From positions 1 to 8,189 of the forward strand of contig JAFAGQ010000067.1 of assembly GCA_023422555.1 (NCBI GenBank): 8,189 nucleotides of DNA, in the 5' to 3' direction. Source of the DNA: Pseudomonadota bacterium (GTDB taxonomy: Bacteria > Pseudomonadota > Gammaproteobacteria > Burkholderiales > Burkholderiaceae_B). The translations under genes were made by a program, and so were the position numbers. This document shows, one piece after another, positions 1 to 6,357 of this stretch (positions are counted from its first letter, which is position 1; every line of letters begins with the position of its first letter). Under the pieces are notes generated by a model. That model ran no database searches, was not told the origin of the DNA, and worked only from the letters and a program-made list of their open reading frames with translations.

Positions 1-2
1 AA

Positions 3-827
3 TTCGGCACCCGCACCGAGATCAAGAACGTCAACTCCTTCCGATTCCTGGAACGCGCCATTCTGTTTGAAGCCCGCCGCCAGATTGAAGTGCTGGAAGA
101 CGGCGGTACCATTGTTCAGGAAACCCGTCTGTACGACGATGTGAACGATGAAACCCGCAGCATGCGTACCAAGGAAGACGCTCACGATTACCGCTACTTC
201 CCTGATCCCGATCTGCCACCGCTGATCATTAGTAATGAATGGATTGAAAAGGTTCGTGCCGACATGCCACAGTTGCCGGCAGAGCGCCGCGAACGTTACG
301 AAACCGAACTTGGGCTGCCTGCTTACGATGCATCGCAGCTCACACTCACTCGTGGGGTCTCCGACTTTTTCGATGCCACTATGGCGAATCTGACACCTGC
401 TCAGGCCAAGCTGGCTTCCAACTGGATCATGGGTGAACTGGCAGCATCACTGAACCGGGAAGAACGCGATATCGCGGACAGTCCGGTTTCCCCGCAGGGT
501 CTGGCGGCATTGATTCAGCGCATTGCCGATGGCACGCTGTCGAACAAAACCGGACGGGAAGTGTTTGCTGCCATGTGGGCTGGTGAACATGACAGTAACG
601 TGGACGCCATTATCGAGGCGCGCGGACTCAAACAGGTCAGCGATACGGGCGCCATCAGTGCTCTGATCGACGAGGTCCTGGCTGCGCACCCGGCCATTGT
701 GGAAGAATACCGCGCCGGCAAGCAGAAAGCGTTCAACTCTCTGGTCGGTCAGGTCATGAAAGCCGGCAAGGGCAAGGTCAACCCTGCTCAGGTCAACCAG
801 CTTCTGAAAGAGAAACTGGGCGGATAG
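3..827 (+). CDS. gatB: GatB, Asp/Glu-tRNA amidotransferase subunit B (C-terminal part, 5' truncated)
   Basis: GatB is the tRNA-binding and kinase/transamidase subunit of the cytoplasmic GatCAB complex, which converts Glu-tRNA(Gln) and Asp-tRNA(Asn) to the amidated forms. The frame is open from base 3 and gives 274 residues, a little over half of the usual length of about 480, so the start lies left of the window. The first residues (GTRTEIKNVNSFRFLERAI) are a conserved GatB stretch, followed by the end of the catalytic cradle (YFPDPDLPPL at about residues 65-74). From about residue 125 the helical YqeY-like tail begins and ends with the typical VMKAGKGKVNPAQVNQLLKEKL. It ends with TAG at 825-827. 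No frameshift is visible. gatC and gatA would be expected upstream. It converges with pyrE. Identification is secure. Confidence 0.96.
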   Translation, partial: FGTRTEIKNVNSFRFLERAILFEARRQIEVLEDGGTIVQETRLYDDVNDETRSMRTKEDAHDYRYFPDPDLPPLIISNEWIEKVRADMPQLPAERRERYETELGLPAYDASQLTLTRGVSDFFDATMANLTPAQAKLASNWIMGELAASLNREERDIADSPVSPQGLAALIQRIADGTLSNKTGREVFAAMWAGEHDSNVDAIIEARGLKQVSDTGAISALIDEVLAAHPAIVEEYRAGKQKAFNSLVGQVMKAGKGKVNPAQVNQLLKEKLGG

Positions 828-850
828 TTCGTAAGTAAAAGCAGCCCGCG

Positions 851-880
851 GAAGAAAAAGCAGCCCGAAAAACGGGCTGC
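851..880 (-). terminator. Intrinsic terminator of pyrE
   Basis: A perfect 8-bp GC-rich stem (GCAGCCCG at 860-867, CGGGCTGC at 873-880) encloses a 5-base loop. Read on the minus strand it is followed by CTTTTTCTTCC (860-850), a proper T-tract, so it should stop transcription from pyrE, whose stop lies about 100 bp away. Read on the plus strand it is followed only by AATTGAATTGG, so it is at best a weak terminator for gatB. A third copy of GCAGCCCG at 841-848 could form a competing hairpin. Confidence 0.8.
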
Positions 881-979
881 AATTGAATTGGGGCTGCACT
901 TGGAAGGGTAAGGCAATAGACTGCGAAATATCGGCCTAAGGTTCAACGCCCAATGGTTCAGTGGTCAAGGATTGGCCAT

Positions 980-1651
980 TCAATCCTGAACGCCATACTT
1001 CTCGCGATACGCCGCAACCGAGGACTGATGCTCGGCAAAACTGCTGTCTTCATCCAACAGCTGCATGATGTCATTCAGTGACGCAATGCTGATCACGGGC
1101 ATGCCGTATTTCTGCTGAACATCCTGAACCGCCGAATGGGCAGACAAGGCATCATCGGCCCCGGCGCGTTCCATGCGATCCATGGCAATCAGTACGGCAG
1201 CAGGCGTTGCACCTGCGGCTAGAATGATGTCCACAGACTCTCGCACAGAGGTCCCTGCGGTAATCACATCATCAATAATCACCACCCGCCCCTCTAATGG
1301 TGCACCTACCAGGGTGCCACCCTCACCATGGGCCTTGGCTTCTTTTCGATTGAAAGCGAAAGGTACATCCCTGGCCCCTTCCTTGCGATCGGCGAGCGCA
1401 ATTGCGGTAGCGGCAGCCAGCGGAATTCCCTTGTAGGCAGGTCCGAAAAGCATATCGAAATCCAGACCGGAATCCAGTAGCGCCTGCGCGTAAAAGCGAC
1501 CAAGCTCACCCACGGATTTTCCTGAATTGAAAAGGCCGGCATTGAAAAAATAGGGGCTGAGGCGACCCGACTTTACCTTGAACTGCCCGAAACGCAAGAC
1601 CCCTTGCTGGGTGGCGAAACGGACAAAATCCAGACGGTTCTGTGATGACAT
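980..1651 (-). CDS. pyrE: Orotate phosphoribosyltransferase
   Basis: PyrE joins orotate to PRPP to give orotidine 5'-monophosphate in de novo pyrimidine synthesis and works in the cytoplasm as a dimer. The 223-residue product has the normal family length. The PRPP-binding signature VVIIDDVITAGTS is at residues 123-135, the substrate segments KVKSGRLSPYF at 25-35 and FGPAYKGIPLA at 69-79, and the flexible catalytic loop NRKEAKAHGEGG at 101-112. The frame stays open upstream to 1744, but the start at 1651 is chosen because MSSQNRLDF fits the family N-terminus and AGGA lies 5 bases before the ATG (1657-1660). It lies 120 bp downstream of the permease gene on the same strand, with its own putative promoter and a strong terminator. 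Its chromosomal role makes it a housekeeping flank rather than part of the siderophore system. Confidence 0.96.
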   Translation of the reverse strand: MSSQNRLDFVRFATQQGVLRFGQFKVKSGRLSPYFFNAGLFNSGKSVGELGRFYAQALLDSGLDFDMLFGPAYKGIPLAAATAIALADRKEGARDVPFAFNRKEAKAHGEGGTLVGAPLEGRVVIIDDVITAGTSVRESVDIILAAGATPAAVLIAMDRMERAGADDALSAHSAVQDVQQKYGMPVISIASLNDIMQLLDEDSSFAEHQSSVAAYREKYGVQD

Positions 1652-1691
1652 GATTTTCCTGCTGAAATAACGATGATTGAGTGACCCCGCC

Positions 1692-1721
1692 ATCATAAAG
1701 CAAGCGCGGGCTGACCGGCAA
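1692..1721 (-). promoter_or_regulatory. Putative sigma-70 promoter of pyrE
   Basis: On the minus strand TTGCCG (1721-1716) and TATGAT (1697-1692) are separated by 18 bp. This gives 4/6 and 5/6 matches to the -35 and -10 consensus, with a start near 1685 and a leader of about 35 bases before the pyrE ATG. The spacing is one base longer than ideal. The call is by inspection only. Confidence 0.45.
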
Positions 1722-1733
1722 AATTTCCCGGTC
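1713..1733. other. Inverted repeat between permease and pyrE genes
   Basis: GACCGG at 1713-1718 pairs with CCGGTC at 1728-1733 around a 9-base AT-rich loop. It lies just past the permease stop and overlaps the putative pyrE -35. No T-tract follows on either strand, so it is not a standard intrinsic terminator. It could be a weak pause or processing hairpin at the end of the receptor-permease message, or it could be chance. Confidence 0.3.
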
Positions 1734-1771
1734 TGATCGCTCAATGCATGGTCAATTTGCGGCCAGTCATT

Positions 1772-3007
1772 TTATTTCTCTGCAATCTGCAATCGTGGCA
1801 GGCAGACCAGGGTTATCAAAAGTACACCAGTTGCGCTGGCCCAGGCGATGGCAAAAGCATCCCCATATCCGTATGCCTGACCCAATCCACCGATCATGCC
1901 TGCCGCAATCGCATTGCCAAATCCTTCGCAGCACTGCATCACGGTAAAGTCAGTACCCGGACGGTCTTTTGATGACCAGTTCATGAACAGCGCCCACACC
2001 GTCACAAACATGGCGCCCTCAAACAGCGATTGGAACGCGAACGCAGCGTATAAGGTCATCGCAGAAAACGACCCGGTGTACTGCAACGCCCAGGCGGTTC
2101 CCATCAGCAGGCCCGACAGTATCATGCCAAGCAACACTGCCTGACGGTTACCGAAACGCCGCAGCAGAGGTATGCCGATGCAGGCTCCGCCAATAGCCAC
2201 AAAGACCAGATTACTCATTTGCAAGCGGCCAATCTCTTCAAGATTAAAACCCTTGTCCAGCAGCCAGGGCTGGGCCAGCGTAGACACCGCTGTTCCGGCA
2301 AATTTGAAACTCAGGGCGAGCAGCAGCGCCCAGCCCAGATCGCGATGTCTGGCAAGATCGCGCAATCTCACGCGTGACGTGGTTGCCTTCGTTGCACGTG
2401 CCGCCTCGCGCCATCCCGGAATCAGCAATAGCGGTATGTACACCACGGCCATTAGCAGCGCCAGAATCAACATGGTCACCGGCCACCCCAGAGACGAATA
2501 AACCTGAAGCAGCCCTCCCCCGCCTATCAGCATGCCGCCGATAAATCCGGCAATCTGTATGGCGTTGGCCGTGCCGGCGCGACGTCCCTGGAATCGCAGA
2601 ACCGCATAGGAATTGGTGACAATATCCTGCGTTGCGCACAACAGATTAAGAAATACGATTAGTGCAATGACGGCATAGAGCGCGGTCGAAGGCGGAAATG
2701 GGATCATGATCAGACATGTCAATACGATCATGGCTTGCGTCATCCACAGGAACCGGGGCAGTCCCCAGCGCGAGCAGGCGTTTTCGACAGGGCCCGCCCA
2801 TAGGAATTTCAGCGCCCAGGGCAGAAAGGCCAGACCCGTCAGTCCGACAGCCGCTACGCTATGTCCGCCGTGCCGAATCATGGCACCCAGGGCATTGAAT
2901 GCCAGGCCAATGGGCACACCCTGCGCAAAATACATCAGGGCAATGGCCAGGTATTCCCCGGAAAGCGAAGGAGTCGTCAGCGGGGTCGTAGCGGTTTGCG
3001 TCGTCAT
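1772..3007 (-). CDS. RhtX/FptX-type MFS ferri-siderophore permease
   Basis: This is a 411-residue inner-membrane protein with about 12 hydrophobic segments and a polar central loop at residues 198-222, the usual major facilitator layout. FAQGVP (27-32), ATQDIVTNSYA (125-135) and GTDFT (351-355) match the AmpG-like branch that contains the siderophore permeases RhtX and FptX; FptX is about the same length. Such single-protein permeases carry intact ferri-siderophore from periplasm to cytoplasm, replacing a binding-protein-dependent ABC importer. The gene begins 7 bp after the stop of the TonB receptor, and its ribosome site (GAGG, 6 bases before the ATG) overlaps that stop, so the two are almost certainly one translationally linked unit. 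The start at 3007 fits this site. Family membership is firm. Import of a siderophore rather than another solute (AmpG imports muropeptides) rests on the neighbours. Confidence 0.85.
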   Translation of the reverse strand: MTTQTATTPLTTPSLSGEYLAIALMYFAQGVPIGLAFNALGAMIRHGGHSVAAVGLTGLAFLPWALKFLWAGPVENACSRWGLPRFLWMTQAMIVLTCLIMIPFPPSTALYAVIALIVFLNLLCATQDIVTNSYAVLRFQGRRAGTANAIQIAGFIGGMLIGGGGLLQVYSSLGWPVTMLILALLMAVVYIPLLLIPGWREAARATKATTSRVRLRDLARHRDLGWALLLALSFKFAGTAVSTLAQPWLLDKGFNLEEIGRLQMSNLVFVAIGGACIGIPLLRRFGNRQAVLLGMILSGLLMGTAWALQYTGSFSAMTLYAAFAFQSLFEGAMFVTVWALFMNWSSKDRPGTDFTVMQCCEGFGNAIAAGMIGGLGQAYGYGDAFAIAWASATGVLLITLVCLPRLQIAEK

Positions 3008-3014
3008 TGTGGCC

Positions 3015-5120
3015 TCAGAAATTCATGCTCATGCGCACGCCTATATTGCGGGAAGCGCCCGCCACCAGCAGATCCTGCGACAATGCCCGGGTAGCGTAAT
3101 GGGCGTTACCGAGGTTCTGACCATACACCCCGATACTGAAGCGTCCGTTGGTATAGGTCACATGGGCATCGACCAGTGTGTAAGGCTTATTCGCGATTTC
3201 ACTATTCGGGGCAAGGGTTGTCCTGCCATGACGCACGACGTTGACGCCCAGATCCCATTGCGGGTGCGGCTGCCATGACAGGCCCACGCCATAACTCTGT
3301 TTTGGTGTCATACTGAAGCTTCTGCCCGCATAGTCCTCTCCGTCACGCACAAAATCGTCCCATTTGGCATTCACAAAGCCGGCAAAGGCATTCAGCTCCA
3401 GTGTCCGCACGGGCCGCCATCTGCCCGTAATCTCGACACCGCGACTGTGCGCCCGCGCGGCGTTGCTTGTCATGTTCTGACCATTGACTGAGCCCACCAC
3501 CTGCTGGTCATGCATGACGGTACTGAAGGCTGTGGCTCCCAGCTCCCATCTGTCATCCTGCCCACGCAGGCGATAACCCACTTCAATGTAATTGGCCAGC
3601 GTTGGAAGATAGGGCTGACCGGCCTGTTCGCTCATCGTGGCAAATGTGTTAAAACCAGGCGCTTCATACCCTCGGGTCAGTCTGACCCAGGCAAAATGAC
3701 GGTCATTCGGCCGATACTCCAGCGTCAGACTGGGTAACCAGGCCGTCTTGTTAACGCTGGCGTTTTCAATGGATTCAGTCGTGCTGAAAGGCATGTCCGG
3801 CATACCATCACCGTCAGAGTCGATATAACCGCTCTGGTCGCTGCGCCAGTCCATGCGCTGACGATCATGCTGTATTCGCAGCCCTGCCGCCACCCGCCAG
3901 CCGGGGGCAAACGTCCATCCGACCTGTCCGAATAAGGCGGTTGTCGTGCCCTTGCGTTCTGCATTGGTATCACTGGTGTAATACGGTGCCATGTCATAAA
4001 GATACGGTGCATCGCGTCGTGTCTGCTGTGCGAACAAGCCAACAGTCCAGTCGATCGCCTCTTTTTTGCCGCTCAGGCGTGCATCTGCACTGAGCTCACG
4101 GGTCACCATATTGAAGCCATTACGCGCATTGAACATGGATTCAGGCAGCCAGTAGTCCCACTCTGACCGGCTTGCGCCCAGAGACACAGACAATCGTGTG
4201 CCCGAAGCGAACAGGCGCTGATAGCTGCCCGACACCAGCGTGTATTTGGTATTGTCCGTACCTTCGTCGGTCGCATTTGATTCGTGCTCGCGACTTAAGT
4301 CTTTAGGCGCAAAATAGTCATTGCCGCCGCGCGAATTCATGTGATACAGCCCCAGGCGCCATTCGCCGCCCGCGTCGTCTTTATGCAGCAGTTTGAGCTT
4401 GGCCTGGTTACTGTTCCAGCCTGCCGTGTCGTCCTTATCCAGTGTCGTGTTTTTCGTTTCACCATCGGACTTTTCTGCTCCCAACGCGATACGCAGACCT
4501 GTGCTGCCGCTCAATCGCAGGTCGCCACTGACGGTTGCGCGCCGGCGGTTATGGCTTCCATACTCCAGCGCTACGTTACCTCCCGATGTCTCGCCCGGAT
4601 CGCGGGAACGCAGACGAATCAGGCCGCCAAGTCCATTGGGTCCCTCCAGTATCTGAGGTCCGCGCAGAACCTCTACCTGATCCAGATCGAACAACTGGCC
4701 AACCGAGAGGCTCGATACCGGCACGCCATCAAGCACCACCGGAATATTCGTGCTGTCGGCTTCATCGGCATGAATACCCAATCCCCGGATCGTGATAATC
4801 GGGTTGGCATGGGTATAACTGGTCAGGTGCATATTGGGCTGACGATGCGCGATCTCCCCCAGCGTGTCCAGGTGCTGATCCTGCAGCGTTTTTGCGTTTA
4901 CCACCGTCGTACTGGCCGGTGTCGTAAACAGATTCTGTTCGTCGTCTGCTGCAGAGGTCGCATAAATGGACGGCAATACAGATGACTGCTGCGCATCGAC
5001 GGCAGCCTGCTGTGCGAGTGCCTGGGTCTGCCAGACAGGAACGGTATACAAGCCGCCAACGGCCAGGGCAAAAAGCAGACGACCGTTGGGTCGTCGATAT
5101 GGGAAAGACAATTTTTTCAT
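3015..5120 (-). CDS. TonB-dependent outer-membrane siderophore receptor (FyuA/FptA-like role)
   Basis: From the chosen ATG the protein has 701 residues. A signal peptide (basic MKKLSFPYRR, hydrophobic core at about 14-30, cleavage probably after QTQALA, residue 36) is followed by a plug domain at about 70-178 with IRGLGIHADE (111-120), VVLDGVPVSSL (128-138) and the signature VEVLRGPQ (149-156). A 22-strand type barrel fills the rest and ends in MSMNF, with the terminal Phe used for barrel insertion. No extra N-terminal signalling domain is present, so control by sigma/anti-sigma surface signalling is unlikely, which suits the divergent AraC regulator. The open frame runs upstream to 5204. In-frame ATGs at 5135 and 5120 are both possible and neither has a clear Shine-Dalgarno; 5120 was chosen for the best signal peptide. 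It heads a unit with the MFS permease. The ligand is probably a ferric siderophore, identity unknown. Confidence 0.88.
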   Translation of the reverse strand: MKKLSFPYRRPNGRLLFALAVGGLYTVPVWQTQALAQQAAVDAQQSSVLPSIYATSAADDEQNLFTTPASTTVVNAKTLQDQHLDTLGEIAHRQPNMHLTSYTHANPIITIRGLGIHADEADSTNIPVVLDGVPVSSLSVGQLFDLDQVEVLRGPQILEGPNGLGGLIRLRSRDPGETSGGNVALEYGSHNRRRATVSGDLRLSGSTGLRIALGAEKSDGETKNTTLDKDDTAGWNSNQAKLKLLHKDDAGGEWRLGLYHMNSRGGNDYFAPKDLSREHESNATDEGTDNTKYTLVSGSYQRLFASGTRLSVSLGASRSEWDYWLPESMFNARNGFNMVTRELSADARLSGKKEAIDWTVGLFAQQTRRDAPYLYDMAPYYTSDTNAERKGTTTALFGQVGWTFAPGWRVAAGLRIQHDRQRMDWRSDQSGYIDSDGDGMPDMPFSTTESIENASVNKTAWLPSLTLEYRPNDRHFAWVRLTRGYEAPGFNTFATMSEQAGQPYLPTLANYIEVGYRLRGQDDRWELGATAFSTVMHDQQVVGSVNGQNMTSNAARAHSRGVEITGRWRPVRTLELNAFAGFVNAKWDDFVRDGEDYAGRSFSMTPKQSYGVGLSWQPHPQWDLGVNVVRHGRTTLAPNSEIANKPYTLVDAHVTYTNGRFSIGVYGQNLGNAHYATRALSQDLLVAGASRNIGVRMSMNF
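3795..3821 (-). other. Asp-rich calcium-loop-like motif in receptor
   Basis: This segment encodes DSDGDGMPD (residues 434-442 of the receptor), with Asp at positions 1, 3, 5 and 9 of the loop, as in EF-hand-like or thrombospondin type 3-like calcium loops. It lies between two predicted barrel strands, probably in an external loop. Calcium binding is inferred from the pattern only. Confidence 0.4.
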
Positions 5121-5214
5121 TGAAGTAGAACCCATGAAGAGAATTGTCAAAGAGTAAATGCCCTGCTTTTTCTGTACCACCCCAAAAGGATCGGCACTCC
5201 CCACAAGCGAATTA

Positions 5215-5242
5215 TTTGTAACAACCTACTTCCAGATGGCAA
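5215..5242 (-). promoter_or_regulatory. Putative receptor-permease promoter
   Basis: On the minus strand TTGCCA (5242-5237, 5/6 match) and the extended -10 TGTTACAAA (-10 hexamer TACAAA at 5220-5215, 4/6) are 16 bp apart. The start would be near 5208, giving a leader of roughly 75-90 bases. The imperfect -10 fits an activator-dependent promoter, and the DNA just upstream of the -35 (5243-5275) is where an AraC protein would bind. A perfect TATAAT also occurs on this strand at 5319-5314, inside the Fur box, but without a good -35. Confidence 0.45.
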
Positions 5243-5292
5243 GTCTGTGAGGGGGAACATCAAGTGATCTTCTGAATGAATGGCTATTCTCA

Positions 5293-5321
5293 TTGCTAAT
5301 AGGAATGATTATCATTATACT
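5293..5321 (+). promoter_or_regulatory. Putative promoter of the AraC regulator
   Basis: TTGCTA (5293-5298, 4/6) and TATACT (5316-5321, 5/6) have the ideal 17-bp spacing. The start would be near 5328, giving a leader of about 140 bases before the regulator ATG. The spacer and -10 are covered by the Fur box at 5301-5319, so Fe-Fur would block polymerase directly. Confidence 0.55.
5301..5319. promoter_or_regulatory. Fur box
   Basis: Read on the minus strand, the 19-mer TATAATGATAATCATTCCT matches 15 of 19 positions of the classical Fur consensus GATAATGATAATCATTATC. The core is a perfect AATGAT-T-ATCATT palindrome centred on 5310. A weaker match (10 of 19, mainly one half) lies next to it at 5279-5297, which could extend Fur binding toward the receptor promoter. 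The box predicts repression of the regulator, and probably of the receptor unit, when iron is plentiful. Confidence 0.82.
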
Positions 5322-5388
5322 TTCATCGGCCCTACTCGCATTCCTACTCCTGGTTATATGGTAAGAATGGAATTGGCACACAGACCGT

Positions 5389-5401
5389 ATCCTTCAAGGA
5401 T
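5389..5401. repeat. 13-bp perfect palindrome ATCCTT-C-AAGGAT
   Basis: Two 6-bp arms flank a single C in the leader of the AraC gene, about 60 bp downstream of its putative transcription start. It could be an operator for autoregulation or a small RNA hairpin. It has no T-tract and is not a terminator. Function is unknown. Confidence 0.35.
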
Positions 5402-5457
5402 GGGACCCTCGCTATAGGCAGACGCCCCTTATGCGGACACAGCGTTCATGCAGATTT

Positions 5458-5462
5458 GAGGT
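5458..5462 (+). promoter_or_regulatory. Ribosome binding site of the AraC regulator
   Basis: GAGGT lies 6 bases before the ATG at 5469 and decides the start of the regulator. It is the clearest Shine-Dalgarno of the two divergent genes. Confidence 0.7.
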
Positions 5463-5468
5463 AAGAAT

Positions 5469-6356
5469 ATGCAGGTAGTGAACTCAACAGAGTTTTTCGA
5501 TAACCATCAGCTGGCGACAACAGGTTCCGCTGTCAAAACACTGGATTTGCAGCCTGGGCTGGCCGTCTCGCTTGTGCAGTTCGAGTCGGGACAGCATATG
5601 GATGCAGTCACCGAAGACGATGCCGATGCCCGGGTTCATTTCAATTGTCTTCTGCGGGGAAAGACCAACATAACGTGTGAAGGCCGCAGCTTCGAACTTG
5701 ACAGCGACGATGTTCTGGCAACTTTCACGCCAGGAAAACGATATCAGATCGGTTGCAGTGCCGGCTGGTGCAATATCGAATTGCGCATTACGCCACAGTT
5801 GCTGTGTGAACTGGCGGGGGAAGAATCCGAAGCACTTTATCAGGGTTGCGCAAGCGACTTCTGCCTGCTGCGCAGTGCCAGCAATCTGCGAATCCGCGAC
5901 GCAACAGACCGGCTGGGGCGGCTTCTGGCAGAAGACAATACGTCCCCCTTGCTGGTTCATGCTGCAGCGCTGGAGTTTCTGGCGTGGCAGCTCAAATCAT
6001 TGCAGCCCGAAGCCGTCAGTTCAGGAGTCGCGCCCCGTGAACGCAGGCAATTGCTCGCCGCCCGCGAACGCCTGTTGGCTGATCTGAGCAATCCGCCCAC
6101 CATCGACCAGCTGGCCCGGGAAACCGGACTGAATCAGCTAAAGCTCAAACGAGGCTTCAAAAATCTGTTCGGTGTAAGCGTATACGCCCTGTTTCAGCGC
6201 GAACGCATGGAACACGCACGCAGACTGCTGCTGCAATATAGCGTGACAGAAACGGCCATCCAGCTCGGATACAGCAACTTCAGTCATTTCAGCACGGCAT
6301 TTCGCAAGCAATTTGGCGTATTGCCCAGTGAAGCCAGGCGATTCGCCCTGAGCTGA
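5469..6356 (+). CDS. AraC-family regulator, PchR/YbtA-like siderophore activator
   Basis: The 295-residue protein has an N-terminal sensor domain (about 1-180) and a C-terminal AraC DNA-binding domain. The first helix-turn-helix is at about 211-233 (TIDQLARETGLNQLKLKRGF) and the second at about 257-281 (AIQLGYSNFSHFSTAFRKQF), ending in the usual GVLPSEAR. Length and layout match PchR, which binds ferri-pyochelin in the cytoplasm and activates receptor and synthesis genes. The start is set by GAGGT at 5458. The sensor domain holds seven cysteines (60, 70, 96, 101, 113, 127, 132), including two CX4C pairs (CSAGWC, CASDFC), which is many for such a domain. The gene is divergent from the receptor, has a Fur box in its promoter, and ends one base from the convergent PPTase stop. 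The family is certain. Its ligand, and its acting on the receptor promoter, are inferred from context. Confidence 0.9.
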   Translation: MQVVNSTEFFDNHQLATTGSAVKTLDLQPGLAVSLVQFESGQHMDAVTEDDADARVHFNCLLRGKTNITCEGRSFELDSDDVLATFTPGKRYQIGCSAGWCNIELRITPQLLCELAGEESEALYQGCASDFCLLRSASNLRIRDATDRLGRLLAEDNTSPLLVHAAALEFLAWQLKSLQPEAVSSGVAPRERRQLLAARERLLADLSNPPTIDQLARETGLNQLKLKRGFKNLFGVSVYALFQRERMEHARRLLLQYSVTETAIQLGYSNFSHFSTAFRKQFGVLPSEARRFALS

Positions 6357-6357
6357 G

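Larger units (their letters stand above)
5121..5468. promoter_or_regulatory. Divergent control region between receptor and AraC regulator
   Basis: This is a 348-bp stretch without a convincing gene. It contains a putative receptor promoter pointing left (5215-5242), a Fur box inside a rightward promoter (5293-5321), a 13-bp palindrome (5389-5401) and the regulator's ribosome site. Local AT content is higher around 5275-5325. The arrangement, with regulator and receptor reading outward from a shared region carrying Fur sites, matches ybtA-psn and similar siderophore loci. Confidence 0.75.

Noticed and set aside
1..5. The window starts with AATTC, as left by an EcoRI cut.
   Set aside because: It may indicate a cloned fragment end but has no biological meaning and could be chance.
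447..899. Minus-strand open frame of 150 codons across gatB and the terminator.
   Set aside because: It is antisense to the well-conserved gatB frame, has no recognisable motif, and its start lies beyond the terminator hairpin.
1652..1744. Longer PyrE form of 254 residues starting at 1744.
   Set aside because: The extra 31 residues do not resemble the family and overlap the putative promoter; the start at 1651 has its own ribosome site.
2706..3278. Plus-strand open frame of 190 codons opposite the permease and receptor genes.
   Set aside because: Both opposite-strand genes are clear family members with a 7-bp junction inside this frame; the plus-strand product shows only low-complexity His/Arg-rich sequence.
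5243..5385. Inverted 7-mer pair GTCTGTG (5243-5249) and CACAGAC (5379-5385), centred close to the Fur box, one copy next to the receptor -35.
   Set aside because: About two such pairs are expected by chance in a region this size, and the flanks do not match. It is not strong enough to call an AraC operator.
5358..5417. Small open frame of 19 codons (MVRMELAHRPYPSRM...) upstream of the AraC gene, a possible leader peptide.
   Set aside because: No ribosome site before its ATG, no codon run suggesting attenuation, and no terminator hairpin follows.
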